From Actinomycetes bacterium (GTDB lineage: Bacteria > Actinomycetota > Acidimicrobiia > Acidimicrobiales > RAAP-2): a stretch of 5,403 nucleotides of DNA. Position 1 is the first letter of the stretch; each line of letters starts with the position of its first letter. Location: contig JAJZSX010000189.1 of NCBI GenBank assembly GCA_021849435.1, forward strand, positions 1-5,403, in the 5' to 3' direction. A model generated the notes under the pieces. The model had not been told where the DNA came from and did no database searches. It saw nothing but the letters and a program-made list of their open reading frames with translations. The position numbers and the translations under genes were made by a program. Of this stretch, positions 1 through 5,403 are shown one piece after another.

Positions 1-774
1 GACCACCTCGTCGTAGCGAGCGTAAGGCGTCCGCAAGGTCACGAGTCGTCCGCCGAGTGCGAGGTCGTTTCGCTCGAGGTCGAAGCTGTCGCCGAGGAAC
101 CACGGTGTCGCGCCAAGCTGGTCCACGCGCCGCTGGGCGATCTCCACGACGATGGCGTTGGTGGTGGCGACGATGGCGACGGCGTCGGCGCGGAAGATGC
201 CGACCTTGTCGCTCGCGATGTCACCGATAGTCGGGCCGAGAACTGCGGTGTGGTCGAGGTCCACGTTCGTGAGCACCGTCACGTCACCGTCGATGACGTT
301 CGTCGAGTCCCACGTTCCGCCGAGTCCGACTTCGACCACGGCGACGTCCACTCCCTCGTCGGAGAAGTGCAGGAAGGCGGCGACGGTGAGTAGCTCGAAG
401 CGCGTGAGCGTGATGCCCGTCACCGACTCCACGTCGGCCAGTCGGCCGAAGAGCTCGCGGAACACATCGTCGTCGATGGGCTCGCCGTTGACGGCGATGC
501 GTTCGTTGACCGCGTGTAGGTCGGGGCTGGTGAACGTGCCCACGCGCAGTCCCGTCGCGCGCAGGAGCTCGCTCGTCATCGTCGTGGTCGAGCCCTTGCC
601 GTTCGTGCCCGTGATGTGGATCGACGGAAAGTCATGGTGCGGGTCGGCGAGCATCGCCAGGGTCTCGACGATCGGCTGCAGGGTGGGCGGTGACTGGCGA
701 TTCGGCGACACGCGTTCGAAGTCGACGTGAGATTCAAGCCAGCCCAACGCCTGGGCGTAGGTTTCAAATCGCAC
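1..774 (-). CDS. folC: Bifunctional folylpolyglutamate synthase / dihydrofolate synthase, 3' end cut by window edge
   Basis: Cytosolic Mur-ligase-family enzyme that uses ATP to add glutamate to folates (and, in bifunctional forms, to dihydropteroate). The visible 258 codons are the N-terminal ATPase domain; family members are usually about 420-480 residues, so the C-terminal glutamate-ligase domain lies outside. Seen directly: P-loop ITGTNGKGST (residues 54-63), substrate-loop motif SPDLHAVNERI (83-93), EVGLGG (148-153), LDHT (173-176), and DKVGIF (189-194), whose Lys190 matches the lysine that is carbamylated in the E. coli enzyme. The start is GTG at 774-772, giving VRFETYAQALGWLESH, the expected family N-terminus. 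It has no clear Shine-Dalgarno sequence and lies three bases after the clpX stop, so translation is probably coupled. After EVGLGG the usual Arg is Thr154 (GGTWD instead of GGRLD or GGRWD). Family certain; bifunctionality is inferred. Confidence 0.93.
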   Translation of the reverse strand, partial: MRFETYAQALGWLESHVDFERVSPNRQSPPTLQPIVETLAMLADPHHDFPSIHITGTNGKGSTTTMTSELLRATGLRVGTFTSPDLHAVNERIAVNGEPIDDDVFRELFGRLADVESVTGITLTRFELLTVAAFLHFSDEGVDVAVVEVGLGGTWDSTNVIDGDVTVLTNVDLDHTAVLGPTIGDIASDKVGIFRADAVAIVATTNAIVVEIAQRRVDQLGATPWFLGDSFDLERNDLALGGRLVTLRTPYARYDEVV

Positions 775-777
775 GGT

Positions 778-2034
778 CTAGCTCGCGCGACGTGAACGCG
801 TCGTCTTGCGGAACTCGTAGAGCGGCGGAACGTGCTCGCGAACCGACTCTGCGGTCACGACACAGCGAACGACGTCGGTGCGACCCGGTACGTCGTACAT
901 CGTCTCGAGCAGCACGTTCTCGAGAATCGATCGAAGTCCCCGGGCGCCGGTGCCCCGCTCCAGGGCGAGTTCGGCGATGGCGGCGAGCGCGTCGGACTCG
1001 ATCACCAATTCGACGCCGTCCATGGCGAGCACCTGGCGGAACTGCTTGACGAGCGAGTTCTTGGGCTCCGTGAGCACTTCGATCAGCATCGAGCGGTCGA
1101 GCTGCTGGACCGCCCCGACGATCGGCAGGCGCCCGATGAATTCGGGAATGAGGCCGAACTTCATCAGGTCTTCGGGCAGCACGTGGCGGAAGAGCTCGAC
1201 GTCACCCGCTCGCTTGGACTCGATCGGCGAGTTGAAGCCGATCGACTTCTTGCCGAGCCGGCGCTCGATGATGGTCTCGAGACCCGCGAACGCCCCGCCG
1301 CAGATGAACAAGATGTTTGAGGTGTCGATCGTTATGAACTCTTGGTGCGGGTGCTTGCGGCCGCCCTGGGGCGGCACACTCGCGACGGTGCCTTCGAGAA
1401 TCTTCAAGAGCGCCTGCTGCACGCCCTCGCCCGAGACGTCGCGGGTGATCGAGGGATTCTCCGACTTGCGGGCGATCTTGTCGATCTCGTCGATGTAGAT
1501 GATCCCGCGCTCGGCGCGCTTCACGTCGAAGTCGGCGGCTGACAACAACTTCAACAGGATGTTCTCGACGTCCTCGCCCACGTAGCCGGCCTCGGTGAGA
1601 GCGGTCGCGTCAGCGATGGCGAAGGGTACGTTGAGCATCTTGGCCAGCGTCTGGGCGAGGAAGGTCTTGCCGCAACCAGTCGGCCCGAGGAGCAGCACGT
1701 TCGACTTGGCCACCTCGACGTCGTCGTCGTGCAGCGGTCCCGACTGGATGCGCTTGTAGTGGTTGTAGACCGCTACCGAGAGGATCTTCTTCGCCTCGAC
1801 TTGGCCGATGACGAACTCGTCGAGGAACGACGAGATCTCCCTCGGCGTGGGCAGCTCGTCGAGCACGAACTCGGGGCGGTCACCGAACTCATCGGCGATG
1901 ATGTCGTTGCACAGGTCAATGCACTCGTCACAGATGTAGACGCTCGGTCCAGCGATCAACTTCTTGACCTGCTTCTGACCCTTCGCGCAGAAACTGCACT
2001 TGATGAGGTCGCTGCCTTCGCCAAATTTTGCCAC
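778..2034 (-). CDS. clpX: ATP-dependent Clp protease ATP-binding subunit ClpX (AAA+ unfoldase)
   Basis: Hexameric AAA+ unfoldase that recognises substrates, unfolds them with ATP and threads them into ClpP. 418 residues, normal length. In order: N-terminal zinc-binding domain with Cys13, Cys16, Cys35, Cys38; Walker A GPTGCGKT (117-124); pore loop GYVG (150-153); Walker B IIYIDEID (178-185); RKH substrate loop (226-228); the IGF loop that docks on ClpP (265-267); arginine finger in EFIGRLP (Arg302); sensor-2 motif GARGLRS (363-369). All key residues are present, so it should be active. Start choice: GTG at 2040 and GTG at 2034 are both in frame. The GGAGG at 2045-2041 directly abuts the first but is six bases from the second, which yields [10 protein letters not shown], close to the usual ClpX N-terminus, so 2034 is preferred. 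folC follows three bases after the TAG stop. A decayed partial copy of this gene's 5' end lies upstream. Confidence 0.98.
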   Translation of the reverse strand: MAKFGEGSDLIKCSFCAKGQKQVKKLIAGPSVYICDECIDLCNDIIADEFGDRPEFVLDELPTPREISSFLDEFVIGQVEAKKILSVAVYNHYKRIQSGPLHDDDVEVAKSNVLLLGPTGCGKTFLAQTLAKMLNVPFAIADATALTEAGYVGEDVENILLKLLSAADFDVKRAERGIIYIDEIDKIARKSENPSITRDVSGEGVQQALLKILEGTVASVPPQGGRKHPHQEFITIDTSNILFICGGAFAGLETIIERRLGKKSIGFNSPIESKRAGDVELFRHVLPEDLMKFGLIPEFIGRLPIVGAVQQLDRSMLIEVLTEPKNSLVKQFRQVLAMDGVELVIESDALAAIAELALERGTGARGLRSILENVLLETMYDVPGRTDVVRCVVTAESVREHVPPLYEFRKTTRSRRAS

Positions 2035-2040
2035 AAGCAC

Positions 2041-2045
2041 CCTCC
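2041..2045 (-). promoter_or_regulatory. clpX ribosome binding site (decides the start codon)
   Basis: On the minus strand GGAGG is followed by GTGCTTGTG. The spacer to the second GTG (2034) is six bases, which is optimal; the spacer to the first GTG (2040) is zero, which is unusable. This sets the clpX start at 2034 rather than 2040. Confidence 0.8.
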
Positions 2046-2064
2046 GACACGACCTGACCCAACC

Positions 2065-2070
2065 ATCCTA
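2065..2070 (-). promoter_or_regulatory. Candidate -10 element for clpX
   Basis: TAGGAT on the minus strand fits the actinobacterial TANNNT pattern. Transcription would start near 2058, giving a leader of about 25 bases that carries the GGAGG site. No convincing -35 hexamer is visible at 16-18 bases upstream. The call rests on the -10 alone and on the long spacer that separates clpX from clpP, so it is tentative. Confidence 0.3.
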
Positions 2071-2085
2071 GGAGGCGCGGTCACT

Positions 2086-2117
2086 AAAACATGGAACCCA
2101 CGACCCGAGACGGTCCA
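2086..2117 (-). terminator. Weak terminator-like stem with a short T run, between clpP and clpX
   Basis: Read on the minus strand, TGGACC (2117-2112) can pair with GGTTCCA (2098-2092) with one bulged base and a loop of about 13 bases, followed by TG and TTTT (2089-2086). The stem is short and the T run has only four bases, so termination would be weak at best. It sits just before the candidate clpX promoter, where a terminator for the upstream unit would be expected. Confidence 0.22.
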
Positions 2118-2122
2118 ACCAG

Positions 2123-2156
2123 CCTCGGGCGCCACAACCCATTGTTGAGCCCGGGG
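2123..2156 (-). other. Imperfect hairpin in the clpP-clpX spacer
   Basis: Two arms (2123-2130 and 2149-2156) pair at seven of eight positions on the minus-strand RNA. An internal loop of three bases on each side follows, then a four-pair inner stem (2134-2137 with 2142-2145) closed by a four-base loop. There is no T run after it. It lies at the junction between the clpX relic and the clpX promoter region. It may be a transcript-end or processing structure, or chance folding of GC-rich DNA. Confidence 0.3.
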
Positions 2157-2280
2157 AATGCCCGACGATTCACTCGCGATGCTGTCGTTGCACCGGTCGA
2201 AGCACTCGTCATCGATGGAGACGCTCGGCCCAGCGATCAGCAACCCGGACTGCTACCCGACTTTCGGGCCAAAACCTCAC
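2151..2280 (-). pseudogene. Decayed partial duplicate of the clpX 5' end (zinc-binding domain relic)
   Basis: Bases 2176-2279 align without a gap to clpX bases 1895-1998 at a constant offset of 281. By hand count 78 of 104 bases match, and 57 of 66 in the best part (2176-2241). Weaker similarity needing small gaps continues to about 2151. The minus-strand translation contains LIAGPSVSIDDECFDRCNDS, matching 18 of 24 residues of ClpX Leu26-Glu49. The copy is broken: the codon matching Cys13 is TGA, Cys16 is Gly, Cys35 is Asp, and a second in-frame stop (TAG) replaces the codon for Lys21. No AAA+ domain follows; the open frame instead runs out of frame into the true clpX. This relic, its flanking hairpins and the clpX leader account for the whole 304-base spacer (2041-2344). 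It could be remains of a tandem duplication or a retained regulatory sequence; relic is the simpler reading. Confidence 0.8.
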
Positions 2281-2323
2281 GTGGCTGCGCGGGGCCACAC
2301 GTCGTCACCGCCACCCTCTCAGC

Positions 2324-2344
2324 GCGCCACCCCGGGGTGAGCGC
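2324..2344 (-). terminator. GC-rich hairpin right after the clpP stop; possible transcript 3' end
   Basis: A perfect 12-bp palindrome CACCCCGGGGTG (2328-2339) is flanked by GCGC on both sides. The minus-strand RNA can form a four-pair outer stem, one bulged U, a four-pair inner stem and a CCGG loop. It begins at the base after the clpP stop codon. No T run follows, so a classical rho-independent terminator is not shown; protection or processing of the tig-clpP mRNA end is equally possible. Confidence 0.35.
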
Positions 2345-2953
2345 CTACGATCGCGGGCTGATCACCTCGTCGATGAGGCCGTACTCCACCGCTTCGTCGG
2401 CGCCGATGATGAAGTCGCGGTCCGTGTCCTTGGTGATGCGCTCGACCGACTGACCGGTGTCGTTCGCCAACATCAGATTCAACATGTCCTTCATTCGAAG
2501 GATCTCTCGCGCCTGGATCTCGATGTCCGACGCCTGGCCGCCGACCCCGCCCCAGGGCTGGTGCAGCAACACGCGAGCGTGGGGCAGCGCGTAGCGCTTG
2601 CCCTTCGCCCCGGCACCGAGCAGCACCGCCGCGGCGGATGCCGCCTGGCCGAAGCAGAACGTGGACACGTCAGCCTTGATGTACTTCATCGTGTCGTAGA
2701 TCGCGAGTAGCCCGGTGATGTCGCCACCGGGCGAGTTGATGTAGAGGTTGATGTCCTTGTCGGGATCCTCGGACTCGAGGAACAGCATCTGGGCGCAAAT
2801 CAGGTTGGCCACGGTGTCGTCAATCGGCGTGCCAAGGAAGATGATCCGCTCTCGCAGCAGTCGGCTGTAGAGGTCATAGGCTCGCTCGCCCCGGTTCGAC
2901 GACTCGACCACGGTGGGAACCAGGTAGTTCTGGGCTCGGAAGTGTTCGTTCAC
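2345..2953 (-). CDS. clpP: ATP-dependent Clp protease proteolytic subunit ClpP
   Basis: Serine peptidase that forms the tetradecameric barrel capped by ClpX (or ClpC); degrades unfolded proteins to peptides in the cytosol. 202 residues, normal size. Catalytic triad Ser106 (in GQAAS), His131 (in LLHQP) and Asp180 (in DTDRDF), with spacing equal to the E. coli Ser97-His122-Asp171 set. The oxyanion region NSPGGD (73-78) is intact. [11 protein letters not shown] and [14 protein letters not shown] resemble actinobacterial ClpP2 rather than ClpP1 (from memory, not aligned). The first residues up to about 15 are likely propeptide, as in the family. The start is GTG at 2953; AAGG (2964-2961), overlapping the tig stop, lies seven bases upstream. 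The gap to tig is nine bases, so the two are co-transcribed. No second clpP follows; the spacer before clpX holds a clpX relic instead. Confidence 0.97.
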   Translation of the reverse strand: MNEHFRAQNYLVPTVVESSNRGERAYDLYSRLLRERIIFLGTPIDDTVANLICAQMLFLESEDPDKDINLYINSPGGDITGLLAIYDTMKYIKADVSTFCFGQAASAAAVLLGAGAKGKRYALPHARVLLHQPWGGVGGQASDIEIQAREILRMKDMLNLMLANDTGQSVERITKDTDRDFIIGADEAVEYGLIDEVISPRS

Positions 2954-2960
2954 GGCTATA

Positions 2961-2964
2961 CCTT
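2961..2964 (-). promoter_or_regulatory. clpP ribosome binding site overlapping the tig stop codon
   Basis: Minus-strand TAAGG: the TAA ends tig and AAGG serves as the Shine-Dalgarno sequence seven bases before the clpP GTG. The overlap suggests that ribosomes finishing tig help initiate clpP. Confidence 0.6.
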
Positions 2965-4297
2965 AAGCGTCCATATCGAGCGATTGGTCCACGCTCAGCA
3001 GGGCCGGGTCGATAATCAGACCTTCGGGATCCACGTAGGTGACGTTCTCGGTCAGCCAGCGCGAGGCCTTCATCTTGGCGACCTCGGCCGTGAAGGCGAC
3101 GGTTCGGCCCGTGTCGCGCAAGTTCGCGCGCAGCACGTCGGGCTCGACGGACATCGCCTCGGCGGTCTTTACCAACTCCTCGTCGACTTCCTCGTCGGTC
3201 GGCTCCAGACCTTCGGCTCGCACGAGCGCACGAAGCGCCAGGTCGATGCGCACGGCCCGTGCGGCGTCGGCGCGCAGCGATTCGAGCAGCGCGTCGGGCG
3301 TCTGATTGGTCACCTGCAGGAACATCTCCAGACTGAGCTTCTGCTCCGCCAGTCGGTGTCCGAGATCGTGGAGCCGCTCATTGGTCTCGCTGGACACGAG
3401 GACTTCCGGGGCGACGTCCTCGGCTACGAGGTCACCCAGTGCCACCAAGACGGCATCTCGTTGGGCGAACTGGGCCTCCATCACCTTGCGGCGACGCATC
3501 TGGTCAACGAGCTGATCGCGCATCTCGACCACGGAGGGCCACTCGGTGTTCTCCGCGACCCATTCGTCGGTCAACTCGGGCAGCACCCGCTCCTTGACCT
3601 GCTTCAACTTCATGGCGTAGGTGACGGTTCCGCCGCCCTGCACGCTGCCGTTCACCGTCAGGTTCTCACCGGCACGCAAGCCCAGGATGAGCTCGTCGAC
3701 GCCATCGGTGATCGCACCCGAGCCCACGGTGTACATGTAGTCGCTCATCTCGAGCGGCTCGGACTCGGTGTCGACCTGGGTCGCCGTCACGTCCATCGTC
3801 ACGAGGTCGCCGGTCACGATCGGGCGGTCCACGTCGTTGAGCGTGGCGTCGGTCTCGCGGTAGCGGTCAATCTGCGCCTCGACCTCGGCGTCGGTGACCT
3901 GCGGGGAGGGCAGTGTGACGCGCAGGGCACGGTGACCGGAGATCGCGATCTCCGGGCGCACCTCGACGTCGGCCTCGAAGACCAGGGCACCCTCGAGCTC
4001 ACCGCTCGTGACCGTGATATCGGGTTCACCGATCGGGTCCACGGCAGTGTCGGCGATGGCGCGGGCATAGAAATCGGGCATCGACTCGCGAATGGCCTCG
4101 CCACGCAGCACGTCCGCGCCACCAATGTGGGCGATCAACACGTTCTTGGGAACCTTGCCCTTGCGGAACCCCTTGACGGACACCTGTTTCGAGAGGGTCT
4201 GGGCAGCCTTATCGATCGCGCCGGACATTTCGGCGTCGTCGAGCTCGACGACCAGCTTCACGTGGTTGTTTTCGAGGTTGGATACGGTTGCGCGCAT
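2963..4297 (-). CDS. tig: Trigger factor, ribosome-associated chaperone / peptidyl-prolyl isomerase
   Basis: Binds the ribosome at the tunnel exit and shields nascent chains. 444 residues, near the family's usual 430-470. The N-terminal ribosome-binding domain has the signature GFRKGKVP with GFRK at 43-46, the same numbering as E. coli. The FKBP-like PPIase domain spans about 155-240 (ITDGVDELILGLRAGE, then a short strand), followed by ERVLPELTDEWVAENTEW and a helical C-terminal domain. The PPIase flap seems shortened compared with E. coli (about ten residues fewer between the VGSG motif and KERVLPEL), so isomerase activity may be reduced (inference). The start ATG at 4297 gives MRATVSNLENNHVKL, the canonical N-terminus; an in-frame GTG at 4324 would add nine unfamiliar residues. 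Neither has a good Shine-Dalgarno sequence. Follows the upstream gene by 34 bases and precedes clpP by nine. Contains a perfect 20-bp palindrome at 3936-3955. Confidence 0.96.
   Translation of the reverse strand: MRATVSNLENNHVKLVVELDDAEMSGAIDKAAQTLSKQVSVKGFRKGKVPKNVLIAHIGGADVLRGEAIRESMPDFYARAIADTAVDPIGEPDITVTSGELEGALVFEADVEVRPEIAISGHRALRVTLPSPQVTDAEVEAQIDRYRETDATLNDVDRPIVTGDLVTMDVTATQVDTESEPLEMSDYMYTVGSGAITDGVDELILGLRAGENLTVNGSVQGGGTVTYAMKLKQVKERVLPELTDEWVAENTEWPSVVEMRDQLVDQMRRRKVMEAQFAQRDAVLVALGDLVAEDVAPEVLVSSETNERLHDLGHRLAEQKLSLEMFLQVTNQTPDALLESLRADAARAVRIDLALRALVRAEGLEPTDEEVDEELVKTAEAMSVEPDVLRANLRDTGRTVAFTAEVAKMKASRWLTENVTYVDPEGLIIDPALLSVDQSLDMDA
3936..3955. repeat. Perfect 20-bp palindrome inside tig
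   Basis: Half-site CCGGAGATCG followed directly by its reverse complement CGATCTCCGG, with no central spacer. It lies within the tig codons for Pro115-Gly121 (PEIAISG). Whether it is a binding site, a hairpin in mRNA or chance is not shown by the sequence. Confidence 0.9.
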
Positions 4298-4319
4298 AGG
4301 AGATGCCAGCCTACCGGTT

Positions 4320-4331
4320 GCCACGCGTGGC
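4320..4331. repeat. 12-bp palindrome between the MDMPI-like gene and tig
   Basis: GCCACGCGTGGC, perfectly symmetric, begins at the base right after the TAA stop of the upstream gene and ends 22 bases before the tig ATG. It could be an operator, a small mRNA hairpin (four pairs with a CGCG loop) or chance. It has no T run, so it is not a classical terminator. Confidence 0.6.
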
Positions 4332-5144
4332 TTAGATCATCACACGCATGCCGTCGGCGAACTGGCCAGCGGCAGCCCGGTCCCCCTCGACCTCGGTCGC
4401 CGACGCCCCCAAGAACGCCTCGGCGCTGATCCGGCCCGCGGCCAGCCGCCAGAACAGCGCGACGGGTGTGCTAATCACCGTCGTCGGGGGTGCGGTCAGC
4501 TCGGCCACAGGATTGCAGCGTCCGTCCTTCACCGCGACCATGACCGTGCGACCCATCCGGCCACTCAGGTTCAGCTGCATGGTAAAGCCGTCGGGTGCCT
4601 GCATCCGCTTTCCCACCACGTACGGGATCGCCGCTTCGAATCGGTTCACCACGATCTCTTCGCCGGGCCCGTGATCGTCGGCCGGCTCGAGCAGGGCGTC
4701 GCGGATGTCCTGGAGGTGGATCCAACTATCCACCACCCGCGTCTCTTGGAACCGGTGATAGGGCCGCTCGCCCTCGGGACTCCACCCCACGCGATCCCAG
4801 TCGTCATCGTTTAGCGCTCGAAGCCGGGCGATTGAGCGAGCGGCGACGGCCTTGAACTGGTCGAGAACTTCGATGCCCGGCTGCCCGCGGCCGGCCTCGA
4901 CGAACGCCTCGTTCATGCGACCGATCTCGTTCTTGACGTAGTCGGGATAGTTGTCGTCGTGCTCGGGCGGCGCTTCGCCTTCGAGCAGTAGCTCAAAGCC
5001 CATCAGATGGCTCAGTACGTCTCGGACGCTCCAGCCTGGGCACGGCGTCGCCGCATCGTAGGCCGCGGGCGGCTGGGGGCGAACGACGTCGTCGATGGAC
5101 CGCCATGTTTGCTCGAGGGCGTCGACAATCCACTCATAGGCCAT
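4332..5144 (-). CDS. Maleylpyruvate isomerase (MDMPI) / DinB-like fold family protein, probable mycothiol-linked enzyme
   Basis: 270 residues. The N-terminal domain (about 5-155) is an MDMPI-type four-helix metal-binding bundle: CPGWSVRDVLSHL (35-47) gives His46, and RVVDSWIHLQDIRDAL (136-151) gives Asp139 and His143. These match the His...Glu/Asp-x3-His metal site of the mycothiol-dependent maleylpyruvate isomerase family, where an Asp at the middle position is common. The C-terminal part (about 175-270), with TTVISTPVALFWRLAAGRI, looks like the SCP2-like/MDMPI_C domain. The family is large in actinobacteria and mostly uncharacterised; the substrate cannot be read from sequence. The start is ATG at 5144 with GAGG five bases upstream; an open frame continues to 5222 but those residues (rich in Arg and Val) look untranslated. 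It is the first gene of the tig-clpP run, 34 bases before tig; a role in protein quality control is not implied. Confidence 0.85.
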   Translation of the reverse strand: MAYEWIVDALEQTWRSIDDVVRPQPPAAYDAATPCPGWSVRDVLSHLMGFELLLEGEAPPEHDDNYPDYVKNEIGRMNEAFVEAGRGQPGIEVLDQFKAVAARSIARLRALNDDDWDRVGWSPEGERPYHRFQETRVVDSWIHLQDIRDALLEPADDHGPGEEIVVNRFEAAIPYVVGKRMQAPDGFTMQLNLSGRMGRTVMVAVKDGRCNPVAELTAPPTTVISTPVALFWRLAAGRISAEAFLGASATEVEGDRAAAGQFADGMRVMI

Positions 5145-5149
5145 GGTGA

Positions 5150-5153
5150 CCTC
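5150..5153 (-). promoter_or_regulatory. Ribosome binding site of the MDMPI-like gene
   Basis: GAGG (within GCGAGG on the minus strand) lies five bases before the ATG at 5144. It decides in favour of this start over codons farther upstream in the same open frame, up to 5222. Confidence 0.65.
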
Positions 5154-5320
5154 GCTTTCTCGACCCAACCATAGACAGTCCCGCCGAACGACGCGGACCG
5201 TTGCACCCGGCACGGTGATCACTCAACGGCGTTGGCCGATGCGTCAACCCACGCGACCCCGTGGCACTACCGCCCTCACTCGTGGACCCGGGCACCGCCA
5301 TATGTGCCACGATGGTGCGA

Positions 5321-5398
5321 CGGGAAGTAGCGCAGCTTGGTTAGCGCGCCTGGTTTGGGACCAGGAGGCCGCGGGTTCAAATCCCGCCTTCCCGACCA
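5321..5398 (+). tRNA. tRNA-Pro, anticodon TGG, CCA encoded
   Basis: The full cloverleaf can be drawn. Acceptor stem CGGGAAG (5321-5327) pairs with CTTCCCG (5388-5394). D stem is GCGC (5330-5333/5344-5347). Anticodon stem CCTGG/CCAGG (5349-5353/5361-5365) encloses loop TTTGGGA with anticodon TGG at 5356-5358. T stem GCGGG/CCCGC (5371-5375/5383-5387) encloses TTCAAAT. Discriminator A5395 is followed by genomic CCA (5396-5398). The first pair C1-G72 is typical of bacterial tRNA-Pro. It reads CCA codons directly, and others by wobble. The gene diverges from the operon; 176 bases separate it from the MDMPI-like start, and I see no convincing -35/-10 pair for it there. Confidence 0.98.
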
Positions 5399-5403
5399 AC
5401 GCT

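Noticed and set aside
1220..1245. 9-bp inverted repeat (TCGATCGGC and its complement, 8-base loop) inside clpX
   Set aside because: A repeat of this size with a short loop is expected about 0.4 times by chance in this length, more at high GC, and it lies in well-conserved coding sequence around the IGF loop.
1956..2243. Minus-strand open frame of 95 codons beginning MLIAGPSV, as a possible small ClpX-like zinc protein
   Set aside because: The ClpX-like part lacks three of the four zinc cysteines, has no sensible start or ribosome binding site, and the rest runs out of frame into the real clpX. It is treated as part of the relic.
2942..4429. Long plus-strand open frame of 495 codons opposite tig
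   Set aside because: It is the antisense shadow of tig. The protein is rich in His, Leu, Gly and Val with no recognisable motif, as expected from reading a GC-rich gene backwards, while the minus strand encodes a clear trigger factor.
5145..5222. Upstream extension of the MDMPI-like protein to a start at 5222
   Set aside because: The extra 26 residues do not resemble the family N-terminus, and a well-spaced GAGG site supports the ATG at 5144.
5291..5308. GGCAC-N8-GTGCC inverted repeat upstream of tRNA-Pro as an operator
   Set aside because: Five-base arms are too short to stand out, and no promoter elements could be placed around it with confidence.
1..5403. Search for mobile elements, CRISPR repeats, toxin-antitoxin or defence genes
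   Set aside because: No transposase, integrase, regularly spaced repeats or small toxin-like genes are visible. All long genes are housekeeping or common actinobacterial families. The tRNA could in principle be an integration site, but the window ends five bases after it.

Overview
The window is GC-rich bacterial chromosome, most likely from an actinomycete (Actinomycetota). The clues are frequent GTG starts, a maleylpyruvate-isomerase-type (mycothiol-linked family) protein, a ClpP with actinobacterial ClpP2-like sequence, and the gene order tig-clpP-clpX-folC. A lineage outside the classical mycobacteria and streptomycetes, perhaps Acidimicrobiia, is a guess from overall sequence flavour and the single clpP. 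It cannot be settled without a search.

Layout: five protein genes all lie on the minus strand and so read from right to left. From upstream to downstream they are a DinB/MDMPI-fold protein (5144-4332), trigger factor tig (4297-2963), clpP (2953-2345), a 304-base spacer, clpX (2034-778) and folC (774 to the left edge, 3' end missing). The spacing is 34, 9, 304 and 3 bases. The first three genes look like one transcription unit. clpX and folC look like a second unit that probably has its own promoter in the spacer. A tRNA-Pro(TGG) gene with encoded CCA lies on the plus strand at the right edge, divergent from the operon.

The genes form a protein quality-control cluster. Trigger factor receives nascent chains at the ribosome exit tunnel. 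ClpX unfolds tagged or regulatory proteins and feeds them to the ClpP peptidase chamber. FolC (folate polyglutamylation) is translationally coupled to clpX but is not functionally related.

Most of the window is ordinary housekeeping sequence, and I found no new defence or mobile system. The best unexplained signal is in the clpP-clpX spacer: a decayed second copy of the 5' part of clpX (zinc-binding domain), in the same orientation and exactly 281 bases upstream, with two zinc cysteines and the reading frame lost. It occupies the place where many actinobacteria carry a second clpP. Other points are a perfect 20-bp palindrome inside tig, two 12-bp palindromes right after stop codons, and a tig start with no visible Shine-Dalgarno sequence.
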